From assembly GCF_000611645.1 (NCBI RefSeq), contig NW_014013342.1, positions 1 to 28,863 on the forward strand: DNA of 28,863 nucleotides. The letters are read 5' to 3'. The notes under the pieces are model-generated. The model was given only the letters and a program-made list of their open reading frames with translations. It was not told the DNA's origin and made no database searches. This document shows, in pieces, positions 12,501-26,862 of the stretch. The stretch comes from Monoraphidium neglectum (Eukaryota > Chlorophyta > Chlorophyceae > Sphaeropleales > Selenastraceae). The position numbers were made by a program, and so were the translations under genes. Position 1 is the stretch's first letter. Every line of letters starts with the position of its first letter.

Positions 12501-14940
12501 TACATCACGCCGGCCTGCATGCTGCGTGTGAAACGGCCCGTTGAGTGCCGCTGGCATAAGGCGCGGCGCCGGACGCCCGCATCACAGGTTGGCGGGGTGG
12601 CGGCGGCGAACAAGGCGATTGCCCTGGTTGAAGCTCGCGGCGGCGACGCTGTCCTCGCCGAGAGGGTTCTGGCATTCATTGACGGCGGCGCCGGCACGAG
12701 CGGAGTCGCTGGCGCTGGGGGCGGCGGCGGGGGCGGCGGCAGCCTGGAGGAGGGTCCTCGGGAAGAGCTGCGCTTCAGGCTCCACGTGGCGCTGGGGCGG
12801 CCTGCGGAGGCAGGGCGCGCGGCGTTGGAGCTGGCACGCATCGAGCAGGTGGGCCCGCGCGGCAGAGCACGCGCCCGTGGTGGGGTCTTGGGGGCATTCC
12901 ATACAGGTGGCTCGTTTCAGGCACCCTCCGAGATCCTGGCGCTTTTAGAAAAGCATGCTGCAGACCCTGACCATCTCCCTTGGATGCCTTGACTGCCTCA
13001 AGGATCCGTGTCTGACGCGCAAACCCCAAGTTGCCCCGTACAGCAGTGCCTGTCCAGCTGCTGTCGCCCCTCCCGCCCATACCTAGCCGTGTGTGCTAGC
13101 TGGCCAGTTCTGAATCGCCTGACCAGACCGTCCTGCGACAGCCACATTCGTCCTTGATCCTTACAATGAAGCCCGTGGATGTAAACAATTCAACCCATGC
13201 GAACCCACCCTTTCAGGAGGACGGAAACTACAGAGTGGCGCACTCCAAGCTGCTGCGCGCCGTCAGGCAGCTGCGCAACCTCGGGGCCCGCCCCCCGCGC
13301 GACCTTCTGGCGGCGCTGCTGCTGCTGCACAGCTACGTGCTGGTCAAGAGCCTGGCTGCGCGCGACGACCACATGGGGGCGGCGCGGATGCTCGCGCGCG
13401 TCACGCGCAGCATCAGCAGGTGTGGGTCAGGATTAGGGTTGTTACATTGTGGTGCGGGGGCATGCAGGATGCACGTGGCTTTGTTTGTGAGCGCGCATGT
13501 GCTTGTGAGTGTGTGTGTGTATGTGTGCGCACGCACACACACGTGTGTGTGTGTGTGTGTGTGTGCACGCGTGCACGCGCACAATATGCACGCCTGCACG
13601 TGTATGTGCATGTTGAGTTGCGCGCACATGCGTTTATTCGCGGGTTGGGCTGCACCCCGAATGGAGCCCATTGTGCACAAGCGCCCGTTGTGCATGACAT
13701 GTGCCTACATGCGGGTCAAGCACCAGCCGCCGCGGCGATATGTGATGCTGGATGCACACGAGGCAAGTGGTGACTTTTGGCCTGAAGTCCCAACCAAATG
13801 CCTGACGAGACGCCGACGGCTGTTCCAGCTTTGGAGCATACGACCTCGTTCACACGCAACCGGTCCTCCATGGCCGCCACCCAGGTTCCCCAAGCACGTG
13901 GTGCCGATCCTGACATCAGCGGTGATCGAGTGCCAGAGGGCCGGGCTCAAGGCCACCGCCTTTGAGTGCGCCGCCACGCTCATGCGGCCAGAGTACAGGT
14001 GGGGGGTGAGAGGGGGGAATGCAGGGCTGGCTCTGGGTGGCCGGTCGGGGCTACGGCTGCACAAAGAATGGCATTCCTGCAGTCGTCGCAGACAAAATTC
14101 TTTTGCGCACAAGGGAGGAAAGGCCGTGCCTGCATGCACACACTTTGTCTAGCATGCACACATAGCACAAAAGCCCTGACAAAGGAGAGCCGGGCCACTG
14201 GACAGAGAGTGCTTTCGCCCACCCAACCCAGCTTCCGCCCTATGTGCACCCTCTCCCTTCTCCACCAAACCCTCAGGTCCCAGGTGTCTGAGCGCTACCG
14301 CAAAAAGGTGGAGCTCGTGGTCCGCAAGCCCGACAGGGGCGAGGAGCCGCCGCCCCCGCTCGCGCCCTGCCCTTTCTGCGGGCTGCCTGGCCCAGAGTGC
14401 GACCTTGTGTGCATCAGCTGCCAGGGAGTCATCCCCTTTGACGTGGCCACTGGTGGGTGCGGGGCCCGGCGGGGTAGAAGCTGGCTGGCTGGGGCGCGCA
14501 GCGGCTGTCATCCCAAGTCGCGAGAGCGGAGGGAGGGTGGCAACGCGGAGGGTGGTGCGTGCGGCAACTACTTGCTTGCTTGCTGCTGCCTGGAATCGCG
14601 CGCTCCTCCCACGCTCGGCAACGTACGTTACTCACTCCATATGTTTGATGAGTCAAAACGTCGCGACCACGCCACCCCGGCAGGCAACCGGATGTCACTC
14701 GACGACTGGTGCGAGTGCCCTGCATGTCGATTCCCTTGCAGCGGCAGCGCCATTCGCGCCATCTTGGCGGCCGAGGGCGCCTGCCCCATGTGCTGCGAGC
14801 GCGTCGCGCCTGAGGCTGTGGTGCGGCTGGCAGCGGCAGAGGCGCAGCAGCGGGCCGAGGAGATGGGGGCGCTCGGGGCGGCGGCGGCGGTGGGGCCGGT
14901 CGCAGGGGGTGGGGGCCTACGGGTGGCGGATTCTGGGTGA
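3968..14940 (+). CDS. IFT144: WDR19/IFT144, intraflagellar transport complex A subunit (about 25 exons, one sequencing gap)
   Basis: IFT144 is a core subunit of IFT-A, which drives retrograde transport in cilia and helps import membrane proteins. Exons: 3968-3970, 4092-4190, 4355-4465, 4622-4729, 5031-5225, 5417-5530, 5752-5966, 6280-6391, 6745-6846, 7072-7302, 7539-7775, 7967-8081, 8352-8793, 8975-9119, 9336-9638, 9858-9989, 10190-10445, 10737-11808 (contains the N gap), 12055-12135, 12288-12395, 12588-12848, 13217-13419, 13885-13998, 14277-14452, 14684-14940. Every junction outside the gap keeps phase. The order of blocks follows animal WDR19 throughout: N-terminal WD40 propellers (residues 1 to about 690; GKHTKR, VGMNNQ and NEYRHP are conserved), TPR-like helical repeats ([49 protein letters not shown]), then a C-terminal Cys-pair zinc module. 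About 1,430 residues are visible, against 1,342 in human. The extra length is mostly Gly/Ala loops. Identification is very secure; single splice sites are less so. Confidence 0.95.
4191..4354 (+). other. IFT144: Probable GC-AG intron in IFT144
   Basis: Exon 2 must end near AATAAG at 4190: the reading frame meets a TAG six codons of sequence later, and homology resumes at 4355 ([10 protein letters not shown]). No GT is placed to keep frame, whereas AAG|GCACGC gives a phase-0 junction with the acceptor GCGCAG at 4349-4354. GC donors are a known minor class. Confidence 0.6.
4846..5028. repeat. (CTCTCG/CTCTTGCG)n tract followed by (CA)n/(CACG)n tract in IFT144 intron 4
   Basis: A polypyrimidine tract with CTCTCGCT units fills about 4846-4930. 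CA-rich microsatellite with CG and CATG interruptions follows at 4935-5028. The second tract runs straight into the 3' splice site CACACCAG at 5030, so here the microsatellite takes the place of a normal pyrimidine tract. Confidence 0.85.
6460..6600. repeat. (CA)n microsatellite with flanking (GC)n in IFT144 intron 8
   Basis: Alternating purine-pyrimidine DNA: GTGCGCGCAC, ATGCGCGCGCGCG, then about 42 bp of pure CA (6490-6531), then imperfect CA with CATGCGCGCA. It lies inside the intron 6392-6744. Confidence 0.9.
10825..11713. other. 889-base assembly gap inside the IFT144 coding region
   Basis: All bases are N. The left flank ends in GGCGGGCGGCGG (Lys-Ala-Gly-Gly) and the right flank starts CCGCCGCGGCGGCC (poly-Ala). 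Coding homology resumes only a handful of residues later than where it stopped, judged by animal WDR19. The two flanks need a gap of 2 modulo 3 to stay in frame, while 889 is 1 modulo 3. The gap is therefore mis-sized, or it holds an intron plus GC-rich low-complexity sequence. Confidence 0.9.
13505..13620. repeat. (GT)n/(CA)n/(GT)n microsatellite with hairpin potential in IFT144 intron
   Basis: GT repeats (13508-13528), then a short CA block (about 13530-13542), then GT repeats (13543-13565) and GCACGCGTGCACGCGCA. The GT-then-CA order makes the first two blocks self-complementary around GCGCACGC, so the intron 13420-13884 could form a hairpin in RNA. Confidence 0.85.
14368..14802 (+). other. 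IFT144: C-terminal paired-Cys zinc module of IFT144 (split over the last two exons)
   Basis: Exon 14277-14452 encodes CPFC followed 11 residues later by CISC. Exon 14684-14940 encodes DDWCECPAC, then FPC, then CPMCCERV. Animal WDR19 ends with the same series of CPxC pairs around a DDW motif, so the metal-binding end of the protein is intact here. The plant-side tail after CERV adds about 40 Ala/Gly-rich residues before the stop. Confidence 0.85.
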
Positions 14941-15390
14941 TGTACGCTCTCTGGCAGGTGGCGGCGGCGACGGCTTGCGTTGTTTGTGCTCCTGATGCCC
15001 TCCTATAGCGCAATGGTTGTATAGGTATTGTCTGGGGTCACCTGATGAGTTACATGAGCTGGGCAGGTCACATTCACCAAAGTCAGTACAGCTCAGGGGC
15101 AGGCAAGGCACCGGGTGTGGCTGAACCACCCAGGCTTGTGCTCAGTGCGTCCCGATGTGCTGCAAAAGGAGTGGCACAGTTGTCCCGGCCACGAATAGGG
15201 GTTGAGGCTGCCTGGGATGGGCATGCCTAGCGGCCAATAGAAACAGAGTGCACGGCATGCGCCGCAAGCTGCGGCGCTGGCGCTGACCAGTAGACAGTGG
15301 GGCAGGCACGAGTGAAGCAAACACGCGACAGCTGGATGCATAATGAGGGAAGCGTGTGAAGAGGACAGTGGTCCATCAAAATCGAAAAAA
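14941..15390. other. Convergent 3' ends of IFT144 and TilS
   Basis: No gene is seen in these 450 bp. TilS (minus strand) has a TGTAA here. No plus-strand TGTAA was found for IFT144 before the TilS coding region, so the two transcripts may overlap at their 3' ends. Confidence 0.5.
15050..15054 (-). terminator. TGTAA, candidate poly(A) signal of TilS
   Basis: The plus strand reads TTACA, which is TGTAA on the minus strand, 337 nt after the TilS stop codon and only 110 nt from the IFT144 stop. Confidence 0.5.
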
Positions 15391-17714
15391 TCACCTGGCA
15401 GATACCTTCTTGCTGTGAGGCGGCGCCAGATCAGCAAGGCCGGCGCGGCTGCGCCACACAGTGGCAACAGGAGGGTCCGCGCTGCGTGCCTCCCCTGGCT
15501 CAGCCCCTGCCGCATGCGCGACACCCTCGCCCTCGGCCCGGCACCTGCCACGCAGCAGCAGCAGGGGACCCTGCACCACCAGCTCGCCGCCCCCCCTCAG
15601 GGTGCTGCTCCTGCTGCCGCTCGCTGCGTCCAACAGGCGCCGCGCCTCCTCCACCAACTCAAACGTGGGCGCGGAGCCCATGTGCCCGCGCAACCACAGC
15701 AGCAGCGCCCGCCGCTGCATTGCTTTGTGACCGGTCAGCAGGTGGGCCCGGTCAAGGGCGCCATCGACGCCCGAACAGACTTCGCAGCAGCAGGCGCCGC
15801 TGCTGCCGCTGCGACTGGCACTGTCCCGAGTGCTGCATCCGCCGCTGGCGCCCTCCTCGCCGCTGTCCTCTGCGCGTTCGCGCTGCAAACGGCTGCCATC
15901 CTCAACGGTGCATACTTCCATGGCCCGCGACGGGCCAGCCCCCTGCAGGGCCACGCTCGCCTGCGGCCGCCGCCGCAGCGGCCGCCGCGGCGGCCACGGT
16001 TCGCCCGCCGCCGCCGCTTGCGCGGCGCGCACGGCCGCCAGCTCGCGCGCCTGCAGCAGCAGCTTCCGGGCGGCTTCCTCGAGGAACTCCACGTCAGCCC
16101 CCAGCGCCTCTGCCAACGAGGCCATGTGCTCCACCGCGCGCGAGTTGATGCTCCCCATGATAGGCAGGATGCGGTGGCGCACCGCGTTGCGCGCTATCCG
16201 GACGTCGTAGTTTGTGGGGTCCTCCCAGGGCTGGAAAAGTTGGAGGTAGCAGCGAGGACGCGTGAGGAGGGCGAGGGGAGCGGGAGGTTGGAGGCGCACA
16301 CAAGAGGGGGCGCGCTCCTCACCACAAGCTGCTCTGCAAAGAGGATGACCCGACCAGCACCACGCGTAGGGTCACTCCAATGCTGCCACGCCGCAGTGGG
16401 GGACTGGGTCTGAACACTGCCGCAGCTGCACGCGCTGTTGCCCCCCCCACCACCACCTCCCTCACCCCGAGTTGGCGCCGGCGGCACTCCTCCCCGGTCC
16501 GCTCCCGCGTGACGTCCAGCAGCGGCCGCACTAGCACCAGCTTCCCGCCGCTGCCGCCCAAGTCGTCGCCCCCGCCGCTGCGGCCCTCGGCCGGCACGCC
16601 GCCCAGCGGCCGCTGCCACCGCATTGAGGCCAGGCCGGCCGTGCCTGTGCCGCGCATCATGTTGAGCAGCATTGTCTCCGCGCGGTCGGTGGCGGTGTGG
16701 CCGACAGCGACGTGGCTGCAGCCGGCCTTGCGCGCGAGGCGCTCGAGGGCGCCGTAGCGCCACTCGCGCGCGATGCCCTGGTGGGGAGCCGATGCAGGGC
16801 GAGGGTCTAGGCCTGTCAAAGGTGGTTGAGGCGCACGGACAGCCCTCGCCTCATCCCGCCTGGCCATGACCATAGCTTCACACGCCACAGAGAGCCTCAA
16901 GGGGGGCGTGCTCTCAACCCTCTGGCGCCCGGGCGCATTGCAGACGGCAGCCATGACATCGCCGCACCTCGTTGGTTGGGGCTGCATCTGCCACCTCCTG
17001 GAAGCACTCGAGGCCCCTCTCGGCCGCCCACCGCCCCACGTAGGCGGCGCAGGCCGCTGAGTCGGCGCGGATGCGGTGGTCGCAGTGGCCGACCGACAGC
17101 CGCACGCCCAGGTGGGGGGTCAGGTCGAGCAGGAGCTGCGCCATGCAGAGCGAGTCCTGCGCGGCGGTTGCCGCACAAATGCCGTGCGTTGCGGCGCAGG
17201 CTGTAAGCTTTTTTTGACCGCATGCTGTCGGACCGCTTCTTGCCAAACAGCATGCAGCGCAGTGCGTCTGGAGGTCGCATTTGCACAAAAACATCAGACA
17301 GCGCCCAAGTGGCCACGGTCACTGCTCAGCCGCCGCTACGCAGGCGTTGTTGCTTACCTGCCCGCCTGAAACAGCCACCAGTACATGCGTGCCTCGTGGA
17401 AGCAGCTGATGCATTCTGATAGCCCTCTGCACCTCCGCATGCAGGCTACTCCATGGCGATTCCCGGTCGTTCGCCGCTACGCGCCAGCGGCTTACACGGC
17501 GCACCACAGCAGCGCGCGTGGTCGGCGCCGCGTGCCCTGCGTCCCCTGTGTTTGCTGCGTCCGCTGCGCCCGCTGCCTCCGCTTCGAAGTTCGCAGCGGC
17601 CTGCTGAGCCCTAGTATATATTTTAGGCTGCCGCCAGGCAGCCCGCGACACGCGGGCTGCCGCGCCGCGCATCGAGCTGGCGGCGCTGCCCACTGCAGGC
17701 TGATTGATGATCAT
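15391..17714 (-). CDS. tilS: tRNA(Ile)-lysidine synthase, probably plastid-targeted (4 exons)
   Basis: TilS uses ATP and lysine to turn C34 of the CAU-anticodon tRNA-Ile into lysidine, so that it reads AUA; it acts in bacteria and in organelles derived from them. Exons on the minus strand: 17714-17358, 17156-16995, 16777-16466, 16230-15391; all junctions keep phase and the product is 556 residues. Visible motifs: the PP-loop SGGQDS (residues 116-121, split by intron 1), AREWRY, GHTATDRAET (199-208), MRGTG, VRPLL, and EDPTN...RNAVRH (280-296), then a C-terminal part with the RALLLWLRGHM block. The first 90 or so residues are Ala/Arg/Ser-rich and fit a transit peptide. An in-frame GTG lies two codons upstream, but the first ATG at 17714 is used here; the ATG 14 codons further on (MRGAAARVSR) is an alternative start. 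Exon 4 carries a long Ser/Gly/Cys-rich insertion. Confidence 0.9.
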
Positions 17715-18034
17715 TATCACGATCCATTAAATACCATTATATGTACTTGAAAGTCGGGTCAAGCAAACCTTTGTTGCGATCTGGTGTCACCCGGTTTGGC
17801 CTGCTAAATCCAGCTGACTGCTCTTGACAAACACCGCACCACGAAGCCAGTGCATTCAGGATCGAATAGGCATAGCAACATACAGTACCTCGCTGGTATC
17901 TAAGTCAGATCACTGCTTTTGAACTCTGGTCCACGGTGTATGTTTCGGTGGCGGTCGCACGATCGTTTGTGTGCAGGCCACAGGCGCAATTACACGAGTC
18001 TCTCAGGCCTATATCGCATCACGGACGCCACAAC
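17715..18034. promoter_or_regulatory. 320-bp divergent promoter region between TilS and the secreted Cys-rich gene
   Basis: The two start codons face away from each other across this stretch, which is clearly more AT-rich than the flanking exons. ATTATATG at about 17735-17742 is TATA-like, but nothing shows which gene it serves. The 5' UTRs of both genes must also fit here. Confidence 0.5.
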
Positions 18035-20158
18035 ATGGCAAATGGTGGCAGGAACCCGCTGCTGCTGACGGCGCACGTGGCATGCTTGGCGTTGCTGTCG
18101 CTGCCACGATACGCAATAGCGGTCACGACCAGCAACACCACGGCATCAAGCAATAGCACGACGGCCAGCATCACAACCGCCAACGCCATCATCAGCATCG
18201 CACAGTGCCGATGGAATGTGAATCGGCGCACGTGCGACCTGTCTGGAGGTGATTGCGCTCCCGACACCACCCCGACCACCTCTCCCGTTTTGGCTTGCTC
18301 CTGCTGCAAAGCAATTACCAGCAGGCAGCTTTCTATTCGTACACTCACTCGTCAGAACTTGCCTGCCCTGCTGAATGGTGGCTGCTGGCCTCTCTTCTGT
18401 CAGACTACTACAAACACGCATGCCACACCACCCCTTGACCAGGATACCTCCTGGCCGCCTTTGCCGGCGACAAGACCCAGAACAGCTACGCCAAGGGGCT
18501 GCTGCGCTCAGAGGCGGTAGAGCTGGCCTGCAACCAGCGAGCGACCAACACCACCTGCGGGGCCGACGCCCGCTGCGCCTTTGACGCAACCAAGGTGTGC
18601 ATCACGCACCCCGGCACCCACGCGCTGGCACATTGCACGCAATCAGGGGGTTGCCTCGCAACATCATCTTGCAAAGAGCAAAGTTTTGCGCCCCTCACCC
18701 TCTAAGGTGCCTTATGCGGGCACGCCCAAGCCAGAACACACACCCATCCAGCCAAGCCAAGTTTCTGCACGCCTGAATTTTCACACCCCCCCCCCCGCCG
18801 GCTGGCCACCTGCGCAGTCCCCCGCCTGCCGCTCCAACCCCATCAAGGCCAGCGCATCCCTCCAGGCCACCTACCTCTGCCCCGGCTCCATCGCAGCCAC
18901 CTACATCCCATGCACCTGGGTGAGGGCGCCTCGCACACAGGCCGGCCACGCAGCTCGCGCTGCAGTTGGCTGCACTCCTGCACATGGCGGTCACCCCAGC
19001 CCAAGCCGGCGACCTGATGGGCCTGCACATCGGCCCACGACGTCCGCTGAAAACGCGCGTCGCCGACTCAGCCAAGCCTCTGACGCACGGTGACGTCACC
19101 CCCGCCTGCGCGCCGCCCTCCCGTCAGGCAACCAGCGCCGCGGCGTGCGCCGCCGCCGGCAACTGCACATGGTCGGCGGCCAACACCACCTGCAGGCACA
19201 GGGCGGTCGCCGCTATGGACGCCGGGCAGGTGGGTCAGGGGGTCCATTGCCTCCTCAACCCTGCAGCCTCCACCTGCCTAATGGTACCCAAACGACCTGC
19301 CCATTCCTCACCGCCCCCACCCCCCTACCCCGCCTCCTCAACCCCGTCCCAACCCTGCCAATCGCCCACCCCCAACACCACCAGCTGGAGGAGTATACCG
19401 TAGAGCTGGCCGCGCTGCAGACCAGTATTTATGGAGAGTGCCCCGGCTTCACGGTGCGACAATGCATCCGGCCTCATGCGCGCAGCATCGGCTGCATGGA
19501 ATCGCACTGATCAATGCGCCACGCAACCCTGCTTGGTGTCTGCGCGAGTGCATCTGCTTTGTGCGCCATGCAGGGGCGCGGGCCACGGTCGGCAAGGCCA
19601 AGCAGCTCGTCCATCTGACCCGGTCATGGCCGCATCTTGGCACCATCAATGCGAGCGCACGGCGTCAATCTCATCCCGATGTAAAACTATGTGCGACCAC
19701 AACCCTTGTCACAGGCGTTTGCAGCCTATGCCGCCGCCTGCACGGACATGAGCACAGAAACCACGCAGGACTTCTGCAACACCTTCAACTTCTGCATCTG
19801 GGCGGGCAGCCAGTGCTCCCCAACCGCCCTCGCGCTGGTCACACAAGTGTTCAATGCGCGCGATGGCGACGCGACGACCGACGCCGCCAGCGCGTGCGCG
19901 GGAGTTCGGACATTGGCGGGGTGCGTGGCGGCTGGGGAGGAGATCGCGCTGAACTCGACACTCGTGGCGGCGGTGGCGTCTTGGAACGTGAGCGTCGCCG
20001 CGGGGGGCGCCTCGATGCTCATCGACGACACTTACAACGTGCCCACCACCACCACCGGCGGGGTGCGCATCGTCAGGGGCGCCGCCGCGACGTCGCGCCC
20101 CGGGCGCGCGGCCGCGCTCGGCGGCGTCCTGTTCTTCTTTGCTGCTGCGCTCTTGTGA
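18035..20158 (+). CDS. Secreted Cys-rich protein with GPI-anchor-like tail (6 exons, function unknown)
   Basis: Exons: 18035-18248, 18443-18594, 18818-18919, 19128-19229, 19385-19453, 19715-20158; phases agree and give 360 residues. The start is chosen at CAACATGG because it puts a signal peptide first (LLLTAHVACLALLSLPRYAIA). A Thr/Ser/Asn stretch with several N-x-T/S sequons follows. The middle carries a recurring pattern C-x-W-x(4-6)-C, seen at residues 58-67, 169-178 and 240-247, the last two preceded by C-x5; a variant with Phe for Trp is at 110-126, and 154-163 also fits. The C-terminus (GAAATSRPGRAAALGGVLFFFAAALL region) has small residues followed by a hydrophobic end with no cytosolic tail, as in GPI-attachment signals. 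The protein probably sits on the cell surface or in the wall. No known family was recognised; module names such as PSI would be a guess. Confidence 0.75.
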
Positions 20159-21221
20159 GTGGATCTGTTCTGACCATTTAATACGCCCCCTTCAAGAAAT
20201 TGTCTAGCCCTTTTGACTTGCAGTGCCCCACGCAGCAGCATACCTCCCATGATTCCCGCCTGTATTGCGTACCCATCCCAACGCGGCTGCAACATGCCTG
20301 CCCCCACCCCTGATGGCCCCTGCAGTGTGCTGCGCCTCCTCGTGCCTGACGCCCTTGAATCCACTTGCGCTGTCCCTTCCCTGCGTGATGTGCCTGGCTC
20401 AATAAACGCACGCTGTTTGAATGCCTTCCGCCAAGCTGTGCCCTTTGGACGCTAGCAGCAAACCTACTTTTTTGTGCCTGTCACCGACATGATTTCTTGA
20501 GCCTGCCGCCAAGCCTCGTCTTGGCGCTGGCTCTTCACTTGCTGAAATGTCCCCTCCTGCCATGACCAGCTGCACGGCAGCTGCCTCACAGAGCACAAAC
20601 GACGGCTCCGCAGAGAGTTTCCTTGCCTATTTGCAGTAATAAACGGTTGGTGCAGGGCCTTTATCTCATACTAAGACATGGTTACACCTGACCGCACACA
20701 GCGACAATAAAAGATTCAAAATAAATGCAGCGGTGCAGGAGTTCACACTGCTGATATTAAAGGCCAGTGGCAAAAGCTTGGGCCAGAGATACCTTGGTCA
20801 TTAAACGCCTCAACAACGCAATGGTGTCAGTTCCAGGCAACAAGCAAGGCGGTGCACCTATTCGTGGCAGCATGTGCTATGCATGCGTGCCGCGCGTTTG
20901 CAGCGCTTATGCAACTTTGCAGGGAGGCTGGGGTGGGTGGGAAGTCTCCGCAAGTTGTGTTCGCGTTCAACTGCCATACACTGGCAGCGTGAGGAAGGAG
21001 TCAAGCCAGCCAAAAGCACCACAGGTGCCACCTTCCCAACAGAAGGTCGGCTCATTCAAACCGCCTGTCAGCATGCTGCAGGCTGCAGTCTGATCTCCCA
21101 CACCGCCTGCGCGTGCGCGATTGCGTGTACAAGGGCTGTGTCTGTTCGAGACCAATGCCCCGCCAAGCTTGGGCAACGGATGCTGCGTCTGCGCCAGCTC
21201 CATTACCATGTGGCGAGGGCG
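20159..21221. other. Convergent 3' region between the secreted protein and GH9 genes
   Basis: No coding gene is supported. The area turns AT-richer and holds AATAAA motifs on the plus strand (20401-20406, about 20639, about 20705) and a minus-strand TGTAA at 20692-20696. The plus-strand gene has no nearby TGTAA; the next one, at 21332-21336, lies inside a GH9 intron. Confidence 0.5.
20692..20696 (-). terminator. TGTAA, candidate poly(A) signal of the GH9 gene
   Basis: TTACA on the plus strand, 526 nt downstream of the GH9 stop codon on the minus strand; the first such motif after the stop. Confidence 0.45.
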
Positions 21222-25926
<4,705 letters not shown>

Positions 25927-25990
25927 CAGCGGGGATCGAGTCGGATGGGGGACTGTGTTGGTGGGACTCGTGCCGCTTCCAGTATGATTG

Positions 25991-26155
25991 TTACATATAC
26001 AAATTTTTCTTCTTGTACTTTTGAATGTGAACCTTGCCTTCCGAGCCGGTCTTGGTGACCAGTATCGGAAGGGCCGCCTTGGGCCATTTCCCGCCATCAT
26101 TCGGTATGCGTGCCTGGCGGGTGACGAGCGCCTTCGTGCATTCGAATTGTGCCAT
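25991..26155 (-). CDS. 54-codon ORF just upstream of GH9 (hypothetical small basic protein)
   Basis: ATG at 26155 in a good context (ATCAATGGC), TAA at 25991-25993. The product starts MAQFECTKALVTRQ and ends with a Lys-rich tail (VHIQKYKKKNLYM); it is basic, of balanced composition and free of the Ala/Gly/Arg bias of shadow frames, which suggests real coding. An in-frame TGA lies five codons before the ATG, so upstream coding could only join through an acceptor within the ORF, for example CCGCCAG before 26113; then this would be the last exon of a longer gene. The stop codon overlaps a TGTAA (25991-25995). No family was recognised. The GH9 start codon is 64 nt downstream on the same strand with no ATG between, so both may lie on one mRNA. 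Confidence 0.4.
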   Translation of the reverse strand: MAQFECTKALVTRQARIPNDGGKWPKAALPILVTKTGSEGKVHIQKYKKKNLYM

Positions 26156-26862
26156 TGATATGACGCAGGATCAAATAAGAGTGGCTAGGAGCTCCAAACC
26201 ATCTTGAAGCTGTGGGCGCCCGTTTGTGTGTCGGCCGTTGCTGTCTTGCTGAAGCTACGACGGGATGTTGGCCTGCGATTTTGTGATTGGGTGTGCAATA
26301 TGATAAGCACGATGAGCAGCCAAGTTTCAATCCCAATGCAGCTCGTGCTCCCCCACTTGGCAGTGGGAAACATCTGCACGACGATGAGAGGGCACGCAAC
26401 GCGCCAGGTGAGTAGTGCATCCCAGCAGCGCGGAGCCTCACCTCCCAAACAGCGAGCCCCCATCCCCGTTGCTTGGAGCTGTCCCAGTGCCAAGCACGAC
26501 CGCCTTGACGATCACACCGGCCGCTGTCAACATTGCAGGCCCCGCTCTTCCTCTCCCATATCCATGCTGCCTGCTGTTGTTGCCGACAGGCAGGAGGACG
26601 CAACCCGCCAGGCCACGCAGCTGCGCAGCGCTCGAGCGTTCGATTACAGCTCATCTTTGCACCAATCAATCTGCCAAGCACACCGTAAGAGGATCAAAAG
26701 TACAGAGGTTTGGTGCTCAGGTGCAACCCGCAGCAGCGGTTGGTAAACACCGGGAATGGTCAACTACAAGGAAGCAGCGGCGGCTTGCAAAACACCCGTC
26801 CACCACATGAACATCGCTTGAACAATGTGGACCGCCACATGCAACGTTTCACATTTGAATCG
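26156..26862. other. Spacer between the small ORF and the plastid-protein gene
   Basis: No secure gene. A minus-strand stretch 26533-26442 reads ATG through 30 codons (MLTAAGVIVKAVVLGTG...) to a good donor GGGAG|GTGAGG. It might be a first exon, but no acceptor joins it in phase to the 54-codon frame. The minus-strand ORF continuing to 26097 contains possible splice sites and shows no family resemblance. Confidence 0.35.
26644..26648 (-). terminator. TGTAA, candidate poly(A) signal of the plastid-protein gene
   Basis: TTACA on the plus strand, 215 nt after the stop codon at 26863 on the minus strand. Confidence 0.5.

Noticed and set aside
15343..16413. 356-codon plus-strand ORF
   Set aside because: It is antisense to the last exon of TilS; the minus frame shows the family motifs and the plus frame is Arg/Pro/Ala noise.
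17715..17720. GTG two codons upstream of the TilS ATG as start
   Set aside because: Nuclear eukaryotic genes start with ATG; the ATG at 17714 is in frame.
26097..26681. 194-codon minus-strand ORF overlapping the small ORF
   Set aside because: No family resemblance; its frame differs from the more protein-like 54-codon frame and it crosses good splice signals.
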